Part shown: positions 18,054 to 26,152 of the stretch, piece after piece | Layout: each line of letters opens with the position of its first letter | Numbering within the stretch: position 1 is the stretch's first letter | NCBI RefSeq assembly: GCF_018398875.1 | Contig: NZ_JAGWDK010000012.1 | Location: 62,001 to 126,000, forward strand | DNA: 64,000 bases | Origin: Bradyrhizobium sp. sGM-13 | Lineage (GTDB): Bacteria > Pseudomonadota > Alphaproteobacteria > Rhizobiales > Xanthobacteraceae | Direction: 5' to 3' | Position numbers and translations under genes: made by a program | The notes under the pieces: model-generated | What the model saw: the letters and a program-made list of their open reading frames with translations, nothing else | The model's database searches: none | What the model was told of the DNA's origin: nothing

Positions 18054-18689
18054 ATGCCTCACATCACAACTCTGCTCGGCTTCGCCCTAGTCTCGCTCGG
18101 CATGGTGCTGACGCCGGGGCCGAACATGATCTACCTGATCTCGCGCTCGATCACGCAAGGGCCCGGGGCCGGCATCGTCTCGCTCGGCGGTGTCGCGCTC
18201 GGGTTCGTATTCTATATGCTGTGCGCGGCGTTCGGGATCACCGCGCTGGTGTTCGCAGTGCCCTATGCTTACGACGCGCTGCGGTTTGCCGGCGCGGCCT
18301 ATTTGCTGTGGCTGGCGTGGCAGGCGCTGAAACCGAATGGGCGCTCGCCGTTTCAGGTGAAAAAGCTGCAAGTCGACGGCCCGCGCAAATTGTTTGCGAT
18401 GGGCTTCGTCACCAATCTGCTCAATCCGAAGATCGCGATGCTGTATCTGGCGCTGCTGCCGCAGTTCATCGATCCGGCTGTGGGAAGTGTGCTGGCGCAG
18501 TCGCTGGCGCTGGGCGCGATCCAGATCGTGATCAGCGTCAGCGTCAACGCGATGATCGCGCTCGCCGCTGGGTCGATCGCAATGTTTCTCGGCACGCGGC
18601 CGAGCTGGCTGTTGATCCAGCGCTGGCTGATGGGAACGGTGCTGGCGGGACTTGCAGTGAAGATGGCGTTCGAGGCGAAAAGGGCGTGA
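18054..18689 (+). CDS. LysE/RhtB-family amino-acid exporter
   Basis: A 211-residue inner-membrane protein of the LysE family, which exports amino acids or homoserine lactones. Seen: the N-terminal TPGPNMIYLISRSITQG signature, followed by about five to six hydrophobic segments, and the GFVTNLLNPKIAMLYLALLPQF motif typical of RhtB members. The ATG at 18054 (MPHITTLLGF) is chosen because the longer open frame to 17868 runs through a family B repeat. The substrate cannot be read from the sequence. Transcribed alone; the opposing gene is a GST. Confidence 0.92.
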   Translation: MPHITTLLGFALVSLGMVLTPGPNMIYLISRSITQGPGAGIVSLGGVALGFVFYMLCAAFGITALVFAVPYAYDALRFAGAAYLLWLAWQALKPNGRSPFQVKKLQVDGPRKLFAMGFVTNLLNPKIAMLYLALLPQFIDPAVGSVLAQSLALGAIQIVISVSVNAMIALAAGSIAMFLGTRPSWLLIQRWLMGTVLAGLAVKMAFEAKRA

Positions 18690-18697
18690 CGCCGGTC

Positions 18698-18797
18698 GTC
18701 ATGCCCCGCGAAGGCGGGGCATCCAGTACGCCGCGGCCTCTCGGTTTGATTACGAATTTCCCGGAGTACTGGATCACCCGCTTTCGCGGGTGATGAC
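18698..18797. repeat. intergenic palindromic repeat, family A (copy 4)
   Basis: The clearest copy: GTCATGCCCCGCGAAGGCGG at one end, CACCCGCTTTCGCGGGTG ATGAC at the other, and CCAGTACGCCGCGGCCT plus GTACTGGAT between. It sits between convergent genes (LysE exporter and GST). Confidence 0.8.
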
Positions 18798-18806
18798 AAC
18801 AACCGC

Positions 18807-19433
18807 TCAATCCAACTTCGCTTCCATGCCGCGCTTGGTCGCCGGGCGGGCCATCATCGCGTTGTACCAGCGCTCGACGTTCGGAAAATCCTTCAGCTCC
18901 ACCTTGTGGCGCGGGTGGCGCCAGGCCCAGCCGAGGATGGCGAAGTCGGCGACCGACAAGGCATCGGCGACGAACTCCCGGCCCTCCAGCCGACGGTCGA
19001 GCACGCCGTAGAGCCGGCGCGTCTCGGCCATGAAGCGCTTGAGGCCGTAGGCGCGGTCGGCCTCGTTCTCCAGCGCGATGAAATGATGCACCTGGCCCGG
19101 CATTGGCCCAAAGCCGCCCATCTGCCACATCAGCCATTCATAGACCGGGATACGCTCGGCCAGCGGCTTGGGCAGGAACTTGCCGGTCTTCTCGCCGAGA
19201 TAAAGCAGGATCGCGCCGGACTCGAAGATGCCGACCGGCTTGCCGCCGGGGCCGTCGGGATCGACGATCGCCGGGATCTTGTTGTTCGGGCTGAGCTTGA
19301 GAAAGGCGGGCGCCATCTGCTCGCCCTTGGTGATGTTCACCGGGATCACCTTGTAAGGCAGCCCCATTTCCTCCAGCGCAACCGAGATCTTGCGGCCGTT
19401 CGGCGTGTTCCAGGTGTGCAGTTCGATCGTCAT
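18807..19433 (-). CDS. glutathione S-transferase family protein
   Basis: A 208-residue cytosolic GST. The N-terminal thioredoxin-like domain has HTWNTPNGRKISVALEEMGLPY and the glutathione-binding NNKIPAIVDPDGPGG..GIFESGAILLYLGEKTG; the C-terminal all-helical domain follows from about residue 95. The TPNGRK start with Asn rather than Cys or Ser at the catalytic loop resembles the YghU/YfcG (nu-class) group, which also act as disulfide-bond reductases. Function beyond glutathione binding is inferred. Confidence 0.92.
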   Translation of the reverse strand: MTIELHTWNTPNGRKISVALEEMGLPYKVIPVNITKGEQMAPAFLKLSPNNKIPAIVDPDGPGGKPVGIFESGAILLYLGEKTGKFLPKPLAERIPVYEWLMWQMGGFGPMPGQVHHFIALENEADRAYGLKRFMAETRRLYGVLDRRLEGREFVADALSVADFAILGWAWRHPRHKVELKDFPNVERWYNAMMARPATKRGMEAKLD

Positions 19434-19437
19434 TTTT

Positions 19438-19606
19438 GTGATCCCCGCGACCCGTCTCCGCCAAGGCTCCGCCGGGGTTTGCGATAATGGGTCCGCCGGA
19501 GCTTCAGCGAAGGCGACAAGCGGGGTATCCAGTACCCCGGAACTTCGGGGCGTTACAACCGCCGCTGCGGAATACGGGGCCAGCCGCTTTCGCGGATGCC
19601 GACATG
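19438..19606. repeat. intergenic palindromic repeat, family A-like (copy 5, diverged)
   Basis: Contains GTGATCCCCGCGACCC, AAGCGGGGTATCCAGTACCC and CAGCCGCTTTCGCGGATGCC, so it appears to be one and a half family A units. It fills most of the gap between the GST and pyrE. Confidence 0.55.
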
Positions 19607-19696
19607 GTGCCCTGTTGACGGCGTCGGATCAGCGCTGGAATCTGCTCTGCAGCGCCGATAGATTGCGCCCCGCCTGAAACCTTCGGGGAAACCGCC

Positions 19697-20260
19697 TTGT
19701 CCAAATCAGCCTCCCGCGCCCGCCTCGCCGAGATCATACGCAAGCGCTCGTTCGGCCGCGGCGAGATCACGTTGGCCTCGGGCCGCAAGAGCGACTTCTA
19801 CTTCAACCTCAAGCCGACCATGCTCGACCCCGAAGGGGCGGCGCTGTTGGCGGAACTGACCTACGAGGCGCTGAAGGACGACAATCTCGATTTCGTCGGC
19901 GGGCTGGAGATGGGCGCGGTCCCACTGGCGGGCGCGATCGCGCAGCTCTCCTGGATCAAGGGCCACCCGATCGCCGCCTTCTTTGTGCGCAAGAAGCCGA
20001 AGGAACATGGCGCCCGCCTCGCGGTTGAGGGGCTGGCCAAGGGCGAGACTCTGCAGGGCAAGCGCATCGTGATCGTGGAGGACGTCACCACCACAGGCGG
20101 CTCGGCCTTGAAGGCGGTCGAGGCCGTGCGCGAAGCCGGCGGCGAGATCGTGCTGGTGCTTACGATGGTCGACCGCGAGGAAGGCGCAACCGAAGCCTTT
20201 GCCGAGGCAGGCCTTGAGTTTCGTTCGTTGTACAAGGCGGGTGAATTTTTGAAGGGGTGA
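19697..20260 (+). CDS. pyrE: orotate phosphoribosyltransferase
   Basis: Joins orotate and PRPP to make OMP in pyrimidine synthesis. The 187 residues include the PRPP-binding motif IVIVEDVTTTGGSALKAVEA, the flexible catalytic loop FVRKKPKEHGARLAVEG, and an N-terminal SGRKSDFYFNLKP-like region (written ASGRKSDFYFNLKPTML). The start appears to be TTG at 19697, with a Shine-Dalgarno-like GGGGAA 7-8 bases upstream; no ATG precedes the conserved part. Stands alone on its strand. Confidence 0.96.
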   Translation: MSKSASRARLAEIIRKRSFGRGEITLASGRKSDFYFNLKPTMLDPEGAALLAELTYEALKDDNLDFVGGLEMGAVPLAGAIAQLSWIKGHPIAAFFVRKKPKEHGARLAVEGLAKGETLQGKRIVIVEDVTTTGGSALKAVEAVREAGGEIVLVLTMVDREEGATEAFAEAGLEFRSLYKAGEFLKG

Positions 20261-20346
20261 ATAGGTCTTCCCCCGCCCCCGCTCATCACTCATTTACCAT
20301 CCGCCGTTAAGGTTACCCGAACTGAAGCCGTCGCGCTTCAGCGCGT

Positions 20347-21183
20347 TTGTTGCGTTGGGTGGAGTTGGCGTTGCGTACAGAGTTGGCTTTTTTCCGCGTG
20401 CGGCGCCGCGCGACGTTTGTTGCCGCAGCGATCCTTTCGGGCGCTCTCCTGCTCGCGCCCGGCAGCGTTTCCGCCGAAGGCCTGTTCGATTTCCTGTTCG
20501 GCGGCGCGCAGAAGCAGCAGACGCGGCAAGCGTCACCGCAGGCCAATTTCTTCGCCGATCCTTTCGGCCTCAATCAGCAGCCATCAGCGCCCGCCCCGGC
20601 CCCACGCGTGGCGGGCTCCGGGCCAGCGTTTTGCGTGCGAAGCTGCGACGGCAAATACTTTCCGCTGACCATGCGCGGCACCGCCTCGCCGGTGCAGACC
20701 TGCCAGGCGTTCTGTCCGGCCAGCGTCACCAAGGTGTTTTACGGCAGCAACATCGATCATGCGACCGCCAGTAACGGCGAGCGTTATGCCGACAGCGAGA
20801 ACGCCTACGCCTATCGCAAGGCGCTGAGCGCCGACTGCACCTGCAACGGCAGAAGCCCGTCCGGGCTTGCGCCGGTCGATCTCACGCTCGACACCTCGCT
20901 GCGCTCCGGCGACGTCGTCGCCACCACCGACGGTCTGGTGGCCTATACCGGCGTGCGCCTGGGCGCCGACCACACGGCGGAGTTCACGCCAGTCGCCTCC
21001 TATCCCGGCCTCACGGCGGATGTCCGCGCCCGGCTCGGCGAAATGAAGGTCGCGCCGGTCAGCGCCGAGATGGTCGCCGGCACCGCGCCGCTGCCCGAAG
21101 CACGGCGCGACGACGAACTGCCGACCGCCTCGATCCCGAAGACGGCCGCGCCGAAAGCGGCGAAGCGCGCGGAAGCGCGATAG
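20347..21183 (+). CDS. DUF2865 exported protein
   Basis: Up to 278 residues with an N-terminal signal or anchor (ATFVAAAILSGALLLAPGSVSA) and the DUF2865 pattern CVRSCDGKYFPL ... QTCQAFCPAS ... DCTCNG, whose paired cysteines probably form disulfides. The C-terminal tail is Ala/Pro/Lys-rich and low complexity. DUF2865 proteins are found mainly in Rhizobiales and have no assigned function. The start is uncertain: several in-frame TTG/GTG codons (20347, 20359, 20365, 20371) precede the signal peptide and no ATG does. Confidence 0.82.
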   Translation: MLRWVELALRTELAFFRVRRRATFVAAAILSGALLLAPGSVSAEGLFDFLFGGAQKQQTRQASPQANFFADPFGLNQQPSAPAPAPRVAGSGPAFCVRSCDGKYFPLTMRGTASPVQTCQAFCPASVTKVFYGSNIDHATASNGERYADSENAYAYRKALSADCTCNGRSPSGLAPVDLTLDTSLRSGDVVATTDGLVAYTGVRLGADHTAEFTPVASYPGLTADVRARLGEMKVAPVSAEMVAGTAPLPEARRDDELPTASIPKTAAPKAAKRAEAR

Positions 21184-21210
21184 GGCACCCGCAGTACGCC
21201 GCAGGGCCAA

Positions 21211-21264
21211 ACACAAAATTGCGAAAACAACCCCATGCAAAGTAGCGTGGGCCCGGCCTCGCAG
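21211..21264. repeat. dispersed 54-base repeat, family D (copy 1)
   Basis: Begins ACACAAAATTGCGAAAACAA and continues CCCCATGCAAAGTAG..TGGGCCCGGCCTCGCAG. It matches 38623-38675 with only about four differences across its whole length, although the surrounding genes are unrelated. It lies just after the DUF2865 gene. Confidence 0.8.
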
Positions 21265-21287
21265 CATTCACATAGCTGACGTCCGCA

Positions 21288-21719
21288 CTACCGCCCGACG
21301 ATGACACCGATCACGTTCGGCGCCGACAGATATTTTTCCTCGATCGCCGCCCGCGCCGCGGCACGATTTTCCGGCGTCAGCAGGCCGCGCTTCTCGGCGA
21401 GAATCATCCAGCAATAGCCCCACCAGTCCGTCAGCATGCCCTGGTCGTCGACGAGATCGTAGCGTTGCTCGGCGGCAAAAATCCGCGCCTGCGCCTCATC
21501 CAGCGAATCGAGAAAGGCGTGATCCTCGATCGAAAACAGTTCGTCGCTGAAATCGTCCGTGGTGTAGCCCCACACCGACATGCAGACCGCGTTGAACTCG
21601 CGGTCGATCGCGTCGTCGTCGACGAGCTGGCGGCGCGAGGCCTGATGCAGGCGCGACAGCGAACGCGCGAAATCGGCGATGCGGGTGAGAGCGAACTGAT
21701 CGAAAGCGATGGTGGACAT
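21288..21719 (-). CDS. hypothetical protein
   Basis: A 143-residue acidic, apparently cytosolic protein with no signal peptide. Its sequence MSTIAFDQFALTRIADFARS, followed by Asp/Glu-rich helices and the aromatic cluster DWWGYCWMILAEKRGLL, looks like a small helical protein. I recognise no named domain. The ATG at 21719 is preferred over the longer frame to 21776 because it starts the well-structured part. It has its own short upstream region shared with the small ORF at 21778. Confidence 0.65.
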   Translation of the reverse strand: MSTIAFDQFALTRIADFARSLSRLHQASRRQLVDDDAIDREFNAVCMSVWGYTTDDFSDELFSIEDHAFLDSLDEAQARIFAAEQRYDLVDDQGMLTDWWGYCWMILAEKRGLLTPENRAAARAAIEEKYLSAPNVIGVIVGR

Positions 21720-21777
21720 GTAGTCCTCGCAAACTCGGATGGGCCTATATGTTGTGTCGGCGACCCGCCGAATCACA

Positions 21778-21987
21778 ATGATATATCAAAGACTTGCTAA
21801 GGTGTTCTTAATTTGTTCTAGCTTCGTGCCGAATTTTCGCTATCCCGTTGCCGCAAGGATCGAGGATCATGGACGGGCGAGAACCAGCCAGATTCGGATG
21901 CTGTTGCTGGAAGCGGCCGACGCGATCGAGTTGCCGCAGAAGCTCTATCTCCGGCATCCCGCGCTTGCCGAGGAAATCGAACCTTGA
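21778..21987 (+). CDS. possible small hypothetical protein
   Basis: A 69-codon frame. The C-terminal half, RTSQIRMLLLEAADAIELPQ then KLYLRHPALAEEIEP, reads like a real helical protein, but the first 25 residues do not, and there is no good ribosome-binding site before the ATG. A start nearer the second half is possible. It is divergent from the gene at 21288-21719. Confidence 0.35.
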   Translation: MIYQRLAKVFLICSSFVPNFRYPVAARIEDHGRARTSQIRMLLLEAADAIELPQKLYLRHPALAEEIEP

Positions 21988-22025
21988 GATCGCGCAATGG
22001 GATGAACCGTCCCGAACTCAATCCT

Positions 22026-22256
22026 TCACATCGCCGACAACAGCTTGTCGCCGCAATAATTGGCGTAGAATTTTCCGCCGCATTGCCGCTTGATCGCGGC
22101 ACAACGCGCAGCAGGCGAAGTGCCCTTTGCGACGCTGAACGAGCAGCTTACGCCGTCGGCACTTCTGCCGGTCTTGCCCGCGGCAAAGGCGGCGCTAGTG
22201 GCGCTGATGCAGACCATCAATAACGCGGTGGCAGCGATCTCGATCGTCAATCTCAT
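22026..22256 (-). CDS. small secreted four-cysteine protein
   Basis: A 76-residue protein with a signal peptide (MRLTIEIAATALLMVCISAT, cut after AFA near 25) and a mature chain of about 50 residues with four cysteines (CSFSV..RCAAIKRQCGG..NYCGD). The spacing suggests two disulfides and a periplasmic or secreted location. The family is not known to me. It is divergent from glgP, so the gap at 22257-22493 may hold both promoters. Confidence 0.6.
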   Translation of the reverse strand: MRLTIEIAATALLMVCISATSAAFAAGKTGRSADGVSCSFSVAKGTSPAARCAAIKRQCGGKFYANYCGDKLLSAM

Positions 22257-22352
22257 GACAGGCCTCCCCGTTTGCTGGCACGCGATTTCTTTGGACCCCC
22301 AATCGGCATCTACCCACCAAGCCCAGCGATCCCTGTACTTTGGTATTGAATT

Positions 22353-22378
22353 ATAACACCAAAAGATAACACCAAAAG
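22353..22378. repeat. tandem 13-base repeat upstream of glgP
   Basis: ATAACACCAAAAG occurs twice in a row with no mismatch. The first copy also pairs with CTTTGGTATT at about 22338-22347 to make an imperfect inverted repeat centred on GAATTAT. It lies about 115 bases before the chosen glgP start and could be a regulator site. Confidence 0.6.
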
Positions 22379-22493
22379 CCGGCCGCCGGTGCCGCGAAAT
22401 CGGCCCGGTCCTTGCATAAATTCATACCAGCGCAGTGCACAACATACTCCGGCGTTCTCCGGCGTTTCGGTTGCCGGACAAGACGCCTATGTT

Positions 22494-25040
22494 GTGAGTC
22501 TCAATGCAGGGATTGACGTGTTGCAGGAACAAATCGCAGGGAACTATCCGGCACTTGGCCAGCCGGTCGACGAACTCGCACTGGCCGAAATCAAGGGCGC
22601 CATCCTCGCCAAGCTGCGCCTTGCGATCGGCAAGGACGCCGGCATGGCGACGCGTCGCGACTGGTACAAGGCCGCGGCGCTGGCGTTGCGCGACCGCGTC
22701 GTGCACCGCTGGCTGACGGCCGAAAAGGAGAGCTACGATGCGGGCAGCAAACGTGTCTATTACCTCTCGCTCGAATTCCTGATCGGCCGGCTGTTCACCG
22801 ACGCGCTGAACAATATGGGCCTCTTGCCAGTGTTCGAGGCGGCGCTCGGCGATCTCGGCGTCGGCCTGGATGATTTGCGCAAATGCGAGCCGGATGCCGC
22901 GCTCGGCAATGGCGGCCTCGGACGGCTTGCGGCGTGCTTTATGGAGAGCATGGCGACGCTGGCCGTTCCCGCTATCGGCTACGGCATCCGCTACGATTTC
23001 GGCCTGTTCCGCCAGATCATTTCGCAGGGTTGGCAGCAGGAATATCCGGACGAATGGCTGAGTTTCGGCAACCCCTGGGAATTCCTGCGGGCGGAGGTGG
23101 TCTATCACGTTCATTTCGGCGGCTTTGTCGATCACGTCGACGACCGCGGGCGCGACCGCGCGACGTGGCGGCCGGCGGAAACCGTGCAGGCCGTCGCCTA
23201 TGACACGCCGATCGTGGGCTGGCGCGGCCACCACGTAAACGCGCTGCGGCTATGGTCGGCGCGCTCGCCCGATCCGCTGCGGCTCGACGTCTTCAACACC
23301 GGCGACTACCTCGGCGCCGTCGCCGAGGAAGCGCGCGCGGAATCGATCTGCAAATTCCTCTACCCGAACGACGAGAGCCCCGCGGGGCGTGAGTTGCGGC
23401 TACGGCAGGAATATTTCTTCGTCTCGGCCTCGCTGCAGGACCTGGTCAAGCGGCACCTTGCCTCGGACGGGCAGTTGCGCAACTTGGCGATGAAGGTCGC
23501 GGTGCAGCTCAACGACACCCATCCGAGCCTTGCCGTCACCGAACTGATGCGCATCCTGGTCGATCTGCACAATTTCCGCTGGGACGAGGCGTGGAAGATC
23601 ACGGTGGCGACGCTGTCCTACACCAATCACACGCTGCTGCCGGAAGCGCTGGAAACCTGGCCGGTCGAACTGTTCGAGCGGCTGCTGCCGCGGCATCTCG
23701 AAATCATCTACCGCATCAACGCCGCGCATCTGGCGCTGGCCGAGCAGCGCTGCCCCGGCGATATCGAATATCGCGCGTCGGTGTCGCTGATCGACGAGAA
23801 GTCCGGACGTCGCGTGCGGATGGGGCAGCTCGCCTTCGTCGGCTCGCACCGCATCAACGGTGTGTCGGCGATGCACTCCGACCTGATGAAAGAGACCGTG
23901 TTCCACGATCTCAATCATCTCTATCCCGGCCGCATCACCAACAAGACCAACGGCATCACCTTCCGCCGCTGGCTGATGCTGGCCAATCCGAAGCTCACCG
24001 GGCTTATGCGCGAGGTCTGCGGCGAGGCCGTGCTCGACGACTTCTCGCTGTTCGAGCGCCTCGAGGCCCACGCCAGCGACAACGCGTTCCAGCAGAGCTT
24101 TCGCGAGGTCAAGCATCACAACAAGCTGGCGCTGGCGCGACTCATCAACGAGCGCCTCGGCGTCAAGATCGATCCGTCGGCATTGTTCGACATCCAGATC
24201 AAGCGCATTCACGAATACAAGCGGCAATTGCTCAATGTCGTCGAGACCATTGCGCTGTACCAGGCGATCAAGGACGAGCCGCAGCGCGACTGGGTGCCGC
24301 GCGTAAAAATCTTCGCCGGCAAGGCGGCGGCAAGCTATCGCTACGCCAAGCTGATCATCAAGCTGATCAACGATGTCGCCGAAGTCGTTAACAACGACCC
24401 TGACGTCGCAGGAAGGCTGAAGGTCGTCTTTCTCGCCGACTACAATGTCAGCCTCGCCGAAGTGATCATTCCGGCCGCCGATCTATCCGAACAGATTTCG
24501 ACCGCCGGCATGGAAGCCTCCGGTACCGGTAACATGAAGCTGGCGCTAAACGGCGCGCTGACGATCGGCACGCTCGACGGCGCCAATATCGAAATCCGCG
24601 ACCATGTCGGCGCGGAGAATATCGCGATCTTCGGCATGGAGGCTGGCGACGTGATGATCCGGCGCAAGCAGGGGCTGGACGCGACCGATGTGATCAGCCG
24701 CTCGCCGCGGCTGGCGCGCGCCATTACCGCTATCGAGAGCGGCGCGTTCTCGCCCGACGATCGCGCCCGTTTCGCCTCGATCGGCCACGCGCTGCGCTAT
24801 CTCGACCACTACATGGTCTCGGCCGATTTCGATTCCTACTACACAGCGCAGCGCGGCATCGACGCGCGGTGGCAAGTGGTGCCGGCCTGGACCCGCGCCT
24901 CGATCCTCAACGTGGCGCGGATGCCGTGGTTCTCCTCCGACCGCACCATCCGCGAATATGCCGAGGAGATCTGGCACGTGCCGGTGCGAACGGCTGCGCC
25001 GGTGCCGGAGGCGGGCGTCCTGCGCGGGGCGACGCGATAA
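22494..25040 (+). CDS. glgP: glycogen/starch/alpha-glucan phosphorylase
   Basis: Releases glucose 1-phosphate from glycogen using phosphate and pyridoxal phosphate. About 848 residues from the GTG at 22494. The PLP lysine is in EASGTGNMKLALNGALTIGT (Lys near 682), and the substrate/phosphate site includes GNGGLGRLAACFMESMATL. The protein matches the classic 800-900 residue GlgP/MalP length. The start is uncertain: the frame is open to 22389, and GTG codons at 22494 and 22518 are both possible, the latter with AGGG 6 bases before it. No other glg gene is in the window. Confidence 0.95.
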   Translation: MSLNAGIDVLQEQIAGNYPALGQPVDELALAEIKGAILAKLRLAIGKDAGMATRRDWYKAAALALRDRVVHRWLTAEKESYDAGSKRVYYLSLEFLIGRLFTDALNNMGLLPVFEAALGDLGVGLDDLRKCEPDAALGNGGLGRLAACFMESMATLAVPAIGYGIRYDFGLFRQIISQGWQQEYPDEWLSFGNPWEFLRAEVVYHVHFGGFVDHVDDRGRDRATWRPAETVQAVAYDTPIVGWRGHHVNALRLWSARSPDPLRLDVFNTGDYLGAVAEEARAESICKFLYPNDESPAGRELRLRQEYFFVSASLQDLVKRHLASDGQLRNLAMKVAVQLNDTHPSLAVTELMRILVDLHNFRWDEAWKITVATLSYTNHTLLPEALETWPVELFERLLPRHLEIIYRINAAHLALAEQRCPGDIEYRASVSLIDEKSGRRVRMGQLAFVGSHRINGVSAMHSDLMKETVFHDLNHLYPGRITNKTNGITFRRWLMLANPKLTGLMREVCGEAVLDDFSLFERLEAHASDNAFQQSFREVKHHNKLALARLINERLGVKIDPSALFDIQIKRIHEYKRQLLNVVETIALYQAIKDEPQRDWVPRVKIFAGKAAASYRYAKLIIKLINDVAEVVNNDPDVAGRLKVVFLADYNVSLAEVIIPAADLSEQISTAGMEASGTGNMKLALNGALTIGTLDGANIEIRDHVGAENIAIFGMEAGDVMIRRKQGLDATDVISRSPRLARAITAIESGAFSPDDRARFASIGHALRYLDHYMVSADFDSYYTAQRGIDARWQVVPAWTRASILNVARMPWFSSDRTIREYAEEIWHVPVRTAAPVPEAGVLRGATR

Positions 25041-25120
25041 GCCCGGTGGGCTTGTATCCATTACCTCAGACGTCATTGAATTCGGCGGAGTTGCGGTGAT
25101 ACTGCATTTGACGTTCACGA

Positions 25121-25205
25121 CGTCATTGCGAGCGAAGCGAAGCAATCCATGTCGCTACGCAAGGAAAAGATGGATTGCTTCGTCGCTTTGCTCCGCGCAA
25201 TGACG
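25121..25205. repeat. intergenic palindromic repeat, family C
   Basis: CGTCATTGCGAGCGAAGCGA (then AGCAATCCAT) is mirrored about 45 bases later by ATGGATTGCTTCGTCGC..TCCGCGCAATGACG, giving one long hairpin. It lies between glgP and the thioesterase-fold gene. Only this copy is seen in the window. Confidence 0.75.
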
Positions 25206-25216
25206 GGAAATATGGA

Positions 25217-26035
25217 ATGCTCACCAAAGGCCCACACCTCTTCGACGACGCCACGCAGGTCACCGCCGGTGACAGTTGCTGGCAAGGCAAGACCAGCCCG
25301 GATTACTGGGCCTTTGTCGGCCCGTTCGGCGGCTGCACAGCCGCCACCATCCTGCGCGCGGTGATGGAGCATCCGCAACGTGCGGGCGATCCGTTGTCGG
25401 TCACGGTGAATTTCTGCGCGCCGGTCGCCGAAGGTGGCTTCGCTCTCGACGTGCGCCTGGTCAAGGCCAACCGTTCGAGCCAGCATTGGTGCGTGGAGAT
25501 GACGCAAGGCGGCGGCGATGTTGCGACGCTGGCAACCGCCGTGTTCGCCGAGCGCCGTCCGTCCTGGTCGCACCAGCAGGCAAAATTTCCGGGCGCTAAG
25601 CCGTTCGAGCAGGCACCTTCGTTTCCGAACACGCCGATGACGTGGACACACCAGTATGATTTCCGCTTCGTCGAGGGTGAGCCGAATTTCTACGGCACGC
25701 CGGCTTCGCCGCCGCTCGATGCATTCTCCAAACAATGGATCGGCGACCGCATGCCGCGGAAGATCGACATGCTGTCGCTGATGTCGATGTCGGATGCCTT
25801 CTTCGGACGGATATTTCTGGCGCGGCGGGAACTGGTGCCGTTCGGCACGGTGTCGCTGACGACGTACTTCCATACCGCGTCGGAAGAGGTGGCGGCCGAG
25901 GATATCACGCGGGTATTGGCGGTGGCGGACGCCAGAACTTTCCACAGGAGTTATGGCGACCAGCACGGCGAAGTATGGTCGCCGTCGGGTCGCCTCCTCG
26001 CAACCACGACGCAAATCGCCTATTTCAAAGCATAA
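25217..26035 (+). CDS. acyl-CoA thioesterase-like (double hot-dog) protein
   Basis: A 272-residue protein with two hot-dog halves, similar to TesB/thioesterase-like superfamily proteins. The N-terminal half has the pattern WAFVGPFGGCTAATILRAV (the helix that holds the fold) and SVTVNFCAPV; the C-terminal half has LSLMSMSDAFFGRIF and SLTTYFHTAS. It should cleave or bind an acyl-CoA; the acyl chain is unknown. The ATG at 25217 follows a family C repeat. Confidence 0.75.
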   Translation: MLTKGPHLFDDATQVTAGDSCWQGKTSPDYWAFVGPFGGCTAATILRAVMEHPQRAGDPLSVTVNFCAPVAEGGFALDVRLVKANRSSQHWCVEMTQGGGDVATLATAVFAERRPSWSHQQAKFPGAKPFEQAPSFPNTPMTWTHQYDFRFVEGEPNFYGTPASPPLDAFSKQWIGDRMPRKIDMLSLMSMSDAFFGRIFLARRELVPFGTVSLTTYFHTASEEVAAEDITRVLAVADARTFHRSYGDQHGEVWSPSGRLLATTTQIAYFKA

Positions 26036-26038
26036 CAG

Positions 26039-26131
26039 CGTAGGGTGGACAAAGGCGCGCTTGCGCCGTGCCCACCATCTATCCGACTGTGATCCTGTTC
26101 GGTGGGCACGCTACGCTTTGCCCACCCTACG
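26039..26131. repeat. intergenic palindromic repeat, family E
   Basis: CGTAGGGTGGACAAAG at the left end matches CTTTGCCCACCCTACG at the right end in inverse, with a GCGCGCTTGCGC hairpin and GTGCCCACC/GGTGGGCAC inside. It ends 21 bases before the arginase ATG, so it will be part of or next to that gene's leader. Confidence 0.75.
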
Positions 26132-26152
26132 ATTCTTCGGAGGCCCCGGCTC

